NCBI RefSeq assembly: GCF_947492405.1
Contig: NZ_CANLMP010000001.1
Coordinates: forward strand, 744,001 to 808,000
Direction of reading: 5' to 3'
DNA length: 64,000 nt
DNA from: an uncultured Aquimarina sp.
GTDB lineage: Bacteria; Bacteroidota; Bacteroidia; Flavobacteriales; Flavobacteriaceae
Of the stretch, positions 34,517-42,996 are shown one piece after another. The notes under the pieces were generated by a model. That model saw nothing but the letters and a program-made list of their open reading frames with translations, searched no databases and was not told where the DNA came from. Made by a program: the position numbers and the translations under genes. How positions within the stretch are numbered: position 1 is the first letter of the stretch; each line of letters starts with the position of its first letter.

Positions 34517-36478
34517 ATGAGAAAAATATTATTAAGTATTATAATATTGCTTTTTTCGAATAATAATATATATGCTGAAAAACATGCTCTTATTATTGCA
34601 ATTGGCGATTACCCCAAAGATTCAGGCTGGGGCTTTATTAGTTCATTAAATGACGTACCTTTGATCAAAGAGGCATTAATGAATCATGGGTTTAAGAGTT
34701 CAAATTTTACGCTGCTTAAGGATAATCAAGCTACCTATGCGAATATCAAAAATACAATAACAGAATTCACCTCAAAACTAAAATTAGGTGATATTGCAGT
34801 AATTCATTTTTCAGGACATGGCCAACCCATATGGGATACCAATAATGATGAAATAGATGGTTACGATGAAGCTTGGGTACCTTATGATGCCATGGCGAAT
34901 TATGATGTTTATGGCTATAAAGGGGAAAACCATTTAAGAGATGACGAATTGGGTGATATGTTCATTAAGATTAGAAATAAATTGGGCAAAGATGGTCAGT
35001 TATTGATACTTATGGATAGTTGTCATTCAGGAACCGCATCAAGGGGTCCTATTGGTGATATACATAGGGGTAGTTTTTTCCCTTTTCAGCCAGAAGATTA
35101 TGATCCCGTAGTTAAAGATGATAATGAATTTTCAATAATTGATAGGGAAAAAACAGCTACTAATGCCGCACCTTTTGTAGCTATTTCAGGGGCCGCCGCA
35201 AGGGAATTGAATTATGAATACGATGGAGTTGGTTCGTTGACCTTTGCCTTTGCTAAGGCTATGACTAGCTTACCAGACGAATATACTTATAGGCAAGTCT
35301 TTTCAAAAATTGAGTCTAAAATGAATATCATTGCACCTTCACAACGGCCTACAATTGAAGGTAATGGTGTTGATTTTAAATTGTTCAAAAATGAATATGT
35401 TACTCAGAAGCCCTATTTTCCTATAACAAAAATTTTAGCTCCTAATAAACTTCGCATAAGGGGCGGCAAGATTCAAAATTTGTTAGTGAATACGACGGTT
35501 TTTGTTTGTAAAGCAGGCACTATCCAACCAAAAGAAGGAAATATTATTGCTAAGGGAAAAATTGAAAGTTCAAAATATAATGAATCCACAATAGTTTTAG
35601 ACAGCAATTTTAAATTTACTAATGCAAAAGATATATGGGTTTTTGTTGATCAATTAAGTTATGAGGATATTTCGGTAAAATTATATTTTCATCCTAGCGT
35701 TAAAGAAAACACCATAAAAGATTCTATTTCCGAATTTCTCCAAAAAAATAATTTGGGGTCAGTAGTAAAGGATACTTGGACTGCCGAATTGGCCGTTGTT
35801 AATGACAAGGGTATCTATAAGTTATTGAGCCCTGGAAGTTTGAAATTCTTTGAAAAGAACCGTGGGCCATGGGCACTTGAGGACTTAAAACAAAAAATAT
35901 TCAATTATGCACAAGGGAAGTATTTAAAGAATTTGGAGCTAAATAACTCATTCTATTCTTTTGAATTTGAACTACTTCCAGCTAAAATCAACACTGATAA
36001 CCAAAGAGTTATTGGATTATTAGATAAGGATTCATTTATTGATGAACAAGGAAACTTTAAGGTGAGACCTGGTAAAGATTATGTTGTTTTAAAAGTTACA
36101 AATACCGGTAAAAAACCAGTTTATTTTAGCATAGTGGAGATCAATAGTAAAGGTGAAATAGCCCCTTTTATGCCTAACCCAATACAGACTTTTACAGATA
36201 ATGAAAGATATCTTTTACCAAACCAAACCAAGATTTTCAAGGAAAAACCTTTCAGATTTGGCCCACCTTATGAAAAGCTAACATTGAAAGGTTTTTCTTC
36301 TAATAAGCAGCTAGACTTAAGCCCAATTATAACTAGATCGGCACCCATAAGAGCAAGGAGTCCCTTAGAAAAATTTATTGATAAGTCATATACTAAAAAA
36401 AGAGGAAATCTTCCCGTAACACCGGATGAAAAGGTTGATGGTTTTAGTTATAAACTTGTTTATGAGGTAGTTAAATAA
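34517..36478 (+). CDS. secreted caspase-family (C14) peptidase with C-terminal beta domain
   Basis: The 653-aa protein has a signal peptide (about 1-20) and a caspase/metacaspase-type catalytic domain (about 22-295). The dyad is visible: His101 in IHFSGHGQ and Cys169 in LMDSCHSGT. The long insert after the His (DTNNDEIDGYDEAWVPYDA) is typical of bacterial metacaspases. The remaining 350 residues look like beta sandwiches, with VTNTGKKPVYFSIVEI resembling a DUF4384-type unit. It would cleave after basic residues if metacaspase-like. It points towards a second caspase gene on the opposite strand with 154 bases between their stops. Confidence 0.85.
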   Translation: MRKILLSIIILLFSNNNIYAEKHALIIAIGDYPKDSGWGFISSLNDVPLIKEALMNHGFKSSNFTLLKDNQATYANIKNTITEFTSKLKLGDIAVIHFSGHGQPIWDTNNDEIDGYDEAWVPYDAMANYDVYGYKGENHLRDDELGDMFIKIRNKLGKDGQLLILMDSCHSGTASRGPIGDIHRGSFFPFQPEDYDPVVKDDNEFSIIDREKTATNAAPFVAISGAAARELNYEYDGVGSLTFAFAKAMTSLPDEYTYRQVFSKIESKMNIIAPSQRPTIEGNGVDFKLFKNEYVTQKPYFPITKILAPNKLRIRGGKIQNLLVNTTVFVCKAGTIQPKEGNIIAKGKIESSKYNESTIVLDSNFKFTNAKDIWVFVDQLSYEDISVKLYFHPSVKENTIKDSISEFLQKNNLGSVVKDTWTAELAVVNDKGIYKLLSPGSLKFFEKNRGPWALEDLKQKIFNYAQGKYLKNLELNNSFYSFEFELLPAKINTDNQRVIGLLDKDSFIDEQGNFKVRPGKDYVVLKVTNTGKKPVYFSIVEINSKGEIAPFMPNPIQTFTDNERYLLPNQTKIFKEKPFRFGPPYEKLTLKGFSSNKQLDLSPIITRSAPIRARSPLEKFIDKSYTKKRGNLPVTPDEKVDGFSYKLVYEVVK

Positions 36479-36632
36479 TAGATAATAAAATCATTAGAAC
36501 CGAGCCTATTTGACTTATAGTGCTCACGAATTCTCAAAATTGGTTATTAAATTTAAAGCAAAAAGAGTTCTAAATTCGGACTGCCATTTGAGGAAGATTA
36601 AATATGCCTAAAACTTTTAGTGCACAATTATA

Positions 36633-39600
36633 TCACTTCAACCTCCAATCCCACTCTATATTTTCGGTTCTGGAAGTTGGTTTCTGATGACCGTTAGTTA
36701 ATAATTGAACTTTGTTTTCTACATAATTTTTAAATTCGGAGATTGTGATAATTCCATCATTCCCATATCGTGTTCTTCCCAATTCCTTAAAACCTTGAAT
36801 TACGCTATAGGTAAAAGCACCATTTTTCCATTGTCGATCCTCATAGGCAAATTCCAAACCACCTGCCGCAGAAATAACATATGAACCATTACCCCTATCT
36901 AAATCATAGAACAAACTCTGCATTAATTCAAAGCTGCTTTGCAGGTTACGACTTTTATTATTCCCAACGGCAATAGAACCTTTTACACCTCTGGGTAAAA
37001 TTGCAGTAACATTTTCATTAGTGACCACTATATTTTTTAGATCCTGTTCGTTATCTAACTCGCCACTATGACAAGCGTCAATGAGCATCAATTTTTTTCG
37101 AGCCGGTATACCAGTCATTAAATCTTGCATTTCTTCATATGAAATCCCATATAGCGATGGATATGAAAAGTCCATATCATGAGGAGCAAAATAAAAACTA
37201 AGATTATCATCAATTAGTCCATGACCAGAAAAAGATATAATAACTGTATCGTCTATATCGGTCTTTAGTAATTTATCTTTAATTCTTGCCAAGTTAGTTT
37301 TGGTGACTGAAGCATTGGTTAAAGTATCTACGACTAAATTTTGACCATATTGCTGCTTAAATAGCTTTGTTAATGAAACTACATCTTTGTCTGCATATTT
37401 AAGGTTCATAGTACTATCTTGATATTTTGACACACCAATTCCAACAAAATAGGTCTTGTTTTTCTGTTTAGTTTTAGTATTAACAATTTCAAAAGAAATA
37501 GGATCGCTTTCAACGCTGTTTTTATTCTTTGCTACTATGGATATATTATTCTTGCCCTTGCTAAGTTTGAAAGTTTGCTCAATAATGTTTTTTCCTTGAG
37601 TAGTTTCAATTATGGATATAGGAACACCATTGACATAAATAGTAATTATTTTCGCGCCTGAAGAGTGTTTTAATTTCACTTGGACATCTCCTGTCTTAGA
37701 AGAAGAGCTTAGTTCATTCGAATTAATCAGTTGAATCTCTGGAATAGGTAAACTTAAAATATCAATTTCCTCTGACAGACCATTTCGTCGTAATCTTTTC
37801 TGGTAAGCCTTTTTATATATATCGATTGTAGTTTGGTCCGAAAACCCTAATCGTTCAAGTATGATGTCTGGTCTATTCAAAAATATTTCATAATTCAATA
37901 GAGAATAGGTACTTAAACCTTTAACAAAATAAAATTGTCTTAAATCTCTTTTTGAAGAATAAAAATGGTTGTTTACTGTTCTGAACATTAGAGATATCAT
38001 TTCTGATCCTTTTGCAAAAATATTTATAAAAGTTTCGATTTTTAATGTGTCAAGATTAATCAAGGCTATTTGTCCTGAATTAGAAAAAACAAATAACTTG
38101 TTATCAACTTCTCGAACTTCACTAATTGGCCCAATCCCTATTTCTATTACTTCTGGGACTGATTGATTTTTTTTCCAAAATTGCACAAAACCATCGTTGG
38201 TAGAGTAGCCAAGAATTAATTGCTTATAATCTAACAACCTTCCGTGAGTTAAATTCTTACCGGATAAATAATAATGTACACTACCAGTAATTTTATCAGT
38301 AAGTTTTAATTGATTTGGTTTGCTATGAAAAAGTAGATACGTTTCACTAAAATCAAATTTGTAATGCAAGTCACCAAAATCTGAGTTACGTTTATAACGA
38401 TTATCGTTTTGATAAACCTCCCTGATAAGTTGACCTGATTCCAAATCATAGTGTTGGATTAGATGAGAATCATTTAGTGCATTTTTATACCTATAAATAA
38501 TTAAAGTTTTATCATCTGAAGATAATTCGACATTCTGAACTCCAAATTCTTTCCACTTATCAACCATAAAGGTTTTTAATGTATTCTCCGCATGATTGAA
38601 AAGATATATTTCATTTAATTTTTCTCTACTGTAAGCGCAAATAAAGTTTTCACTTCTACTCAACTTGTAAAAAATAGGAACATAACTTAACCTAAAAGTT
38701 TTTGATTTTGATGGTTTACTATTTAAAGGGTTATCGTAGGTTTCAAGGGAGATTTCAATGTTATTTCCCGTTCCATCAACTTGTTTTAGCATTACTATAC
38801 CTTTTGATGTAAGAAATTGAGTGTTGTAGGTATTAAATACCTTTTTTAGTTGAAGATTTTTCAAATCATATAAGTAAGTTTTTAGCAACATTATAAGGCC
38901 ATCTGAACGAACTCTTACATTATTTTCAACCGCAAATACACTTTTCCGGTTCAAATTTGGGAAAGTGATTTTATCTCCCATAAGATCTTTAATATTACTG
39001 ATGCTGATTTCATAGAATCTGAAACTATCGTAGAAGTAAATCTTGTTATTCTTGGCCCCGTAAGAGTTACCTCCTTCATATTTTTTTTTTGAAATCAATT
39101 CAAAATTATCCTTGTTTAGTGTTAAAATTTCATTTTCCTTTATTGACATTGTGGTTCTAAGTACTACCAAGTACTTATTATTAGAAACTAAGGCATTTTC
39201 GAGTAGTTGATTTTCTAAAATATTAGTTACAAGATATTTGGATTTACTTTTAAGGTTATAAACAAATAAGCTCTTATCCTTTCTAAATATCAGATTTCCA
39301 TTTGATAATGGGAAAATTTCATTGTGCTCAGGTAATAAAATATCTTGAGTTCTATCTGATTGAAAATTATAAATTTTTGCATTATTGACGGCAACAAGGT
39401 CGTATGGAGTCTTGAATTGTCGATATGTAAGAAGAACTTCATTTGTATTATCGATTAACCTTGCTTCAACTCTAAAATCAGTTCTTACATTTTCTTCATT
39501 CTGGATATTTTGGATTTCAAAACTGTTTAAATTTACAGATACTATTTCACCTTTAGTTCCAATTCCAACCCATTTGTTATTATCTTCAGGATCTTGAATG

Positions 39601-40070
39601 AAAGTGGCTGTTGCAGCATACCAATTTTTTAATCTCAAATCATAGCTATACCACTGTCTTGAATATTTTCCACTTTGAAGATTAATTTTACCAATTGAAA
39701 AGCTACCATTACCAGATTTAGCCTCTAATAATAATATATATGATTCGTCCTTACTGAGGAATGCTCCAATTTCATTTTCAAAATTAATATTATGAAGTTT
39801 TTTCTTTTCCTGAATATTCCAAATTTCTAGAATTGTACCATGTGTAATTACCATTAGCTTATTCTGAAAATGTGGTCTACCGGGATTTAAGATTGCAGAT
39901 TGAAGATAATTACTTTGGATCTGAGGAGTTTTCATGTCAATAAGTTGGCTAATAATCTGCTCTTCACTTTGAGAATATCCCCATTTAATAGTTATAAGTG
40001 ATATGATCAGCAAAATTTTTCTAAATTGAGATTTAAAACTCAAAGCCGTAAGGATAATGGACAAATCCAT
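36633..40070 (-). CDS. secreted beta-propeller/caspase fusion protein
   Basis: The 1145-aa protein has a signal peptide (about 8-34, ending WGYSQ). Residues about 50-740 form repeated beta-strand units like WD40/YVTN-type propellers. Residues about 775-870 are a beta-sandwich (VKLKHSSGAKIITIYVNGVPI), and a C14 caspase domain (about 885-1140) follows with His950 in SFSGHGL and Cys1000 in IDACHSGE. All catalytic parts are intact. The propellers may form a sensor or substrate platform, as in WD-repeat bacterial caspases. It is convergent with the other caspase gene and divergent from the metallopeptidase-like gene. Its domain arrangement is known in Bacteroidota, but its role is not. Confidence 0.82.
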   Translation of the reverse strand: MDLSIILTALSFKSQFRKILLIISLITIKWGYSQSEEQIISQLIDMKTPQIQSNYLQSAILNPGRPHFQNKLMVITHGTILEIWNIQEKKKLHNINFENEIGAFLSKDESYILLLEAKSGNGSFSIGKINLQSGKYSRQWYSYDLRLKNWYAATATFIQDPEDNNKWVGIGTKGEIVSVNLNSFEIQNIQNEENVRTDFRVEARLIDNTNEVLLTYRQFKTPYDLVAVNNAKIYNFQSDRTQDILLPEHNEIFPLSNGNLIFRKDKSLFVYNLKSKSKYLVTNILENQLLENALVSNNKYLVVLRTTMSIKENEILTLNKDNFELISKKKYEGGNSYGAKNNKIYFYDSFRFYEISISNIKDLMGDKITFPNLNRKSVFAVENNVRVRSDGLIMLLKTYLYDLKNLQLKKVFNTYNTQFLTSKGIVMLKQVDGTGNNIEISLETYDNPLNSKPSKSKTFRLSYVPIFYKLSRSENFICAYSREKLNEIYLFNHAENTLKTFMVDKWKEFGVQNVELSSDDKTLIIYRYKNALNDSHLIQHYDLESGQLIREVYQNDNRYKRNSDFGDLHYKFDFSETYLLFHSKPNQLKLTDKITGSVHYYLSGKNLTHGRLLDYKQLILGYSTNDGFVQFWKKNQSVPEVIEIGIGPISEVREVDNKLFVFSNSGQIALINLDTLKIETFINIFAKGSEMISLMFRTVNNHFYSSKRDLRQFYFVKGLSTYSLLNYEIFLNRPDIILERLGFSDQTTIDIYKKAYQKRLRRNGLSEEIDILSLPIPEIQLINSNELSSSSKTGDVQVKLKHSSGAKIITIYVNGVPISIIETTQGKNIIEQTFKLSKGKNNISIVAKNKNSVESDPISFEIVNTKTKQKNKTYFVGIGVSKYQDSTMNLKYADKDVVSLTKLFKQQYGQNLVVDTLTNASVTKTNLARIKDKLLKTDIDDTVIISFSGHGLIDDNLSFYFAPHDMDFSYPSLYGISYEEMQDLMTGIPARKKLMLIDACHSGELDNEQDLKNIVVTNENVTAILPRGVKGSIAVGNNKSRNLQSSFELMQSLFYDLDRGNGSYVISAAGGLEFAYEDRQWKNGAFTYSVIQGFKELGRTRYGNDGIITISEFKNYVENKVQLLTNGHQKPTSRTENIEWDWRLK

Positions 40071-40386
40071 ATTTTTTCTTTAAATTACAATAATTAACGA
40101 AAAAAGCATACTTTCAATCAGTATTTATTTGAAATCCAAATTTTTAAGTTATAAAATCCTCCATTTAGAAGGGACCATAGTTTTTGTTTGTATAAATAGT
40201 AATTCTTCCTCAAAAACATTTTAGGGATCAATTGACCGTTTTAAATAAGATTAACTAATGAAACGATGATGAGATGATGAAAAGAGTATTTTTTGGTGTT
40301 TATTATGAGTAGACCTAGAGTTAACTTAAAAAACAGGATTTCAACTAAAATTCATAAATTTTCTTAATCTAAATTATATCAATAAA
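40071..40386. other. 316-base divergent region between caspase and metallopeptidase-like genes
   Basis: It must contain promoters for both genes. I can find no clear TAnnTTTG box, operator or small gene. Confidence 0.4.
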
Positions 40387-41295
40387 ATGAATAAAACTAC
40401 TACTCTAATCTTAAGTCTACTCCTAATTGGCTTATATGGAAATGCCCAAAATGAGGATATTGTTAACAGGAGCTTAGAAAAATTTGAAAAGCGAAATGAT
40501 TCCATTTTCACTTCTCATAGGGGACCATCCGTTGAGAGTTTCACAAAACAATATATAATAGATAGACAAGGATATGAAAAATATCTCGGGAATGTCATAG
40601 ATAAAAACCTAGCAAAAGGTTTAACTTACGACATTAGGGAAAATGTTTTTTATGATAATATTGAAGATGCAGATGACACAACATCAGACGAGTATGCCTT
40701 AAGTCAACTTGATTACTTTTCAATACCAATTAAACTGAAAAATGGTGACTCAGTAGTTGTGGATTTTGGTAGAACAAAGGATTTTACTAGTTCTTATCAA
40801 AAAGTAAAAAAAATAGTTATCACATCATTGAATGAAATATTGAATGAGGCCAATAAAGAGCTTTTAAAAGATTCTATTCCGCCAATAAAAAGAATCTACA
40901 TAAGCGCAAGTAGCAATGGAAAGCATTCAAAAAATAGTAATCATTACAGAAAGGAAGCTCTTGATATAAGTAGAATTAATGGTCAGATGATTGCGTATCA
41001 CCATTTTTCTTTTAGAATTAAAGAAAAGCTAAAAATCCATATGGATAAGTTGAATTACAACGATTACAAGAACAAGTATTTTCTCTTGATTGAAGAGATG
41101 CCGTACAATCTTGACGAGATTTTTTTATGGAATAGATTGGAAAAATTACAAAAGGCAATCTTAAATCATAAATTCACAAGAGAAAATTATGGCCCCTTGC
41201 TTAATACTAAATATGATAAAAAAACAAAAAAATTGACTGAATATGATTATGTCATTCCAGGTCACCATAACCATATTCACTTTTCTGTCAGATAA
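40387..41295 (+). CDS. secreted LAS-type (M15-like) metallopeptidase candidate
   Basis: The 302-aa protein has a signal peptide ending YGNAQ. The C-terminal half carries what look like the zinc ligands of the LAS fold (D-Ala-D-Ala carboxypeptidase/lysostaphin type): His186 and Asp193 in NHYRKEALDIS, and His296/His298 in HHNHIHFSV at the very C-terminus. It is preceded by the SSNGKHSKNS strand that normally holds the S-x-H part. The N-terminal 110 residues are charged and unassigned. It would cut peptidoglycan or a peptide in the periplasm. It may belong to the caspase locus or to the neighbouring transposon; position does not decide. Confidence 0.6.
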   Translation: MNKTTTLILSLLLIGLYGNAQNEDIVNRSLEKFEKRNDSIFTSHRGPSVESFTKQYIIDRQGYEKYLGNVIDKNLAKGLTYDIRENVFYDNIEDADDTTSDEYALSQLDYFSIPIKLKNGDSVVVDFGRTKDFTSSYQKVKKIVITSLNEILNEANKELLKDSIPPIKRIYISASSNGKHSKNSNHYRKEALDISRINGQMIAYHHFSFRIKEKLKIHMDKLNYNDYKNKYFLLIEEMPYNLDEIFLWNRLEKLQKAILNHKFTRENYGPLLNTKYDKKTKKLTEYDYVIPGHHNHIHFSVR

Positions 41296-41442
41296 CACAC
41301 TTCTTCTAAAAACAAGGGGTTAAAAATTTCATATCGTTTCTGATTTAACTAGATTTATCTTATTCAAACTATTTTTCTGCCTCCAGGTAATATGATTGTA
41401 TAGAGTTTTACTTAGTTAAAAAGGAAATCAAATAGTAATTAT

Positions 41443-41679
41443 TTATAATCCCTTAAAAAAATCGGAAATCTTAATGTCAAAATAATCACAAAGTGCAGAT
41501 AAAGTACTCACTGTAATATTTACTTTACTTCTCTCAATTCGGGATATATGTATACCTGTATCGTTATATACATCTTCTTGGGTAAGCCCTTTCTCTTGCC
41601 TCAGGTATTTAAGCTTTGAAGTAATTTGCTGTAGTAATTCTGTATTTTTTAAATGACTTCCCATTAATGGCAAAGTCAT
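41443..41679 (-). CDS. Cro/C1-type HTH regulator
   Basis: The 78-aa protein has an XRE domain at about 16-72 (LRQEKGLTQEDVYNDTGIHISRIERSKVNITVSTLSALCDYF). It is divergent from the zinc-ribbon gene at 41741 with only 61 bases between. That gap contains two small inverted repeats that are probably its operators. The probable role is a switch for the divergent gene. Confidence 0.82.
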   Translation of the reverse strand: MTLPLMGSHLKNTELLQQITSKLKYLRQEKGLTQEDVYNDTGIHISRIERSKVNITVSTLSALCDYFDIKISDFFKGL

Positions 41680-41687
41680 AAGATTTG

Positions 41688-41713
41688 ATCATTTTCGTAA
41701 TGACATAAATGTC
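41688..41713. promoter_or_regulatory. putative XRE operators in a divergent promoter
   Basis: Two adjacent inverted repeats are present: TCATT...AATGA (41689-41703) and GACAT-AA-ATGTC (41702-41713). They lie between the divergent genes, just upstream of the box TATCTTTG (41716-41723) that should drive the gene at 41741. Confidence 0.5.
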
Positions 41714-41740
41714 TGTATCTTTGTTTATTATTTTTTCACT

Positions 41741-42322
41741 ATGGACTTTGATATAGTTACATCGAATAATACTCCTGAGAAATTTTTCTCTTTGATTTCT
41801 AAATACTGGTCTATTAATGATAATAAATTATTTATCCACAGTGAAAAGGATCTGAGGGAAGAATATGGTAGAAAATTTAAAGAGATCGTAGCAAGATTTT
41901 CTAGCACATTAATTAAAGTGAACTGTGCCTTATGTCATTCTTCTTTTAATATACTTGCGAAATCAAGAGATGTACTAATTGAAAATCTTAATACAGATAA
42001 TAAGATATGTGAGCTCTGTGAATTATATTCCCCTAATTATCTTGGTTATTATGAGAATAAAGAACTAGATGTTAAATCTCAATATGATGAAATTTCAGAA
42101 TTTGAAAAGTTTATTCTAAAAGGGTTGGTTAGTTTAAAATCGAAAATGCTTATTTATAGACATATCTTCAATAATAATTTAGAGGATAAAGATCTTTGGA
42201 AATTAATTAATGGACTTGAAAAAAAGGGTCTTATTTTTATTGAAAGAACTAATGATTGCAAAATAAAATCATTCCAATTTCCAACCGAAATTATAAAACT
42301 AATAAAAGATAATAACTTTTAA
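41741..42322 (+). CDS. unknown protein with CxxC-X24-CxxC zinc-ribbon-like motif
   Basis: The 193-aa protein has paired CALC and CELC motifs separated by 24 residues (about residues 67-97), which would bind one zinc. The C-terminal half (about 125-190) is helical and resembles a winged helix (LKGLVSLKSKMLIYRHIF...LIFIERTNDCKIKSF). The stop overlaps the end of the AAA+ ATPase gene on the other strand by 4 bases. Because of its place beside a transposase and ATPase, a target-selector role is possible, but there is no clear TniQ signature. Family not recognised. Confidence 0.65.
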   Translation: MDFDIVTSNNTPEKFFSLISKYWSINDNKLFIHSEKDLREEYGRKFKEIVARFSSTLIKVNCALCHSSFNILAKSRDVLIENLNTDNKICELCELYSPNYLGYYENKELDVKSQYDEISEFEKFILKGLVSLKSKMLIYRHIFNNNLEDKDLWKLINGLEKKGLIFIERTNDCKIKSFQFPTEIIKLIKDNNF

Positions 42323-42996
42323 AAACTATCTTCTCTTTCATACATAAGAAATGATTCAATATCATCTGATAAAGAGGCAAAATTCTCATTTTTACAAAAT
42401 CGATTATTGATTAATTTTTTGTCTGTTATTTCATACGTATTACAGATTGCTGTTATTTCTTTTTTCTTGGGTCTATCCAACCATATTTTAAAATTTATTC
42501 TTCTGTAAAACTCAGGTATCCCCTTTACTTTATTTCTTACACCAAATAATAGATCATCATGAAAATATTCTGGACCAGCTAGAATAATACCTAAAGATTC
42601 CTCTGTTAAATCTCTAAATTCATGAAGGTATTCGAGATCAGAAAATTTAAATTTTCCAACTTCATCTATTATTAGTAACCTTTTCTCATTACCATAGTTT
42701 ATACTTCTTAATCTATTCATTATTCCATACAGAGATTTATATCCTCGATTTGATATAGACTGAGTACCTAGTAGTTCACTATAGAAATTCATTGTTGTCA
42801 TTGATTTTCTAACTTTAATGAATTGAGTATTTCTATTTTCTTTATAAAATTTTCTTAAAGCAATAGTTTTGCCAGCACCTTCATATCCAAAAACAGCAAT
42901 CATCTTTGAGTTTTCTAAAGCATAATTGCAAGCTTTCTGAATTGACATAAAGTTATCTAATTCAACTAATCTTTTCTCGAACTTTTGCATATTCAA
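42319..42996 (-). CDS. AAA+ ATPase, MuB/TnsC-like transposition protein
   Basis: The 225-aa P-loop ATPase has Walker A GYEGAGKT (37-44) and Walker B LLIIDEVGK (Asp111-Glu112). The sensor region ILAGPEYF and a small C-terminal lid fit the MuB/TniB/TnsC branch that delivers target DNA to a DDE transposase. It starts directly after the transposase gene's stop, on the same strand, the standard order for Mu, Tn5053 and Tn7 relatives. It is compact, closer to MuB than to the larger TnsC. Confidence 0.85.
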   Translation of the reverse strand: MNMQKFEKRLVELDNFMSIQKACNYALENSKMIAVFGYEGAGKTIALRKFYKENRNTQFIKVRKSMTTMNFYSELLGTQSISNRGYKSLYGIMNRLRSINYGNEKRLLIIDEVGKFKFSDLEYLHEFRDLTEESLGIILAGPEYFHDDLLFGVRNKVKGIPEFYRRINFKIWLDRPKKKEITAICNTYEITDKKLINNRFCKNENFASLSDDIESFLMYEREDSF

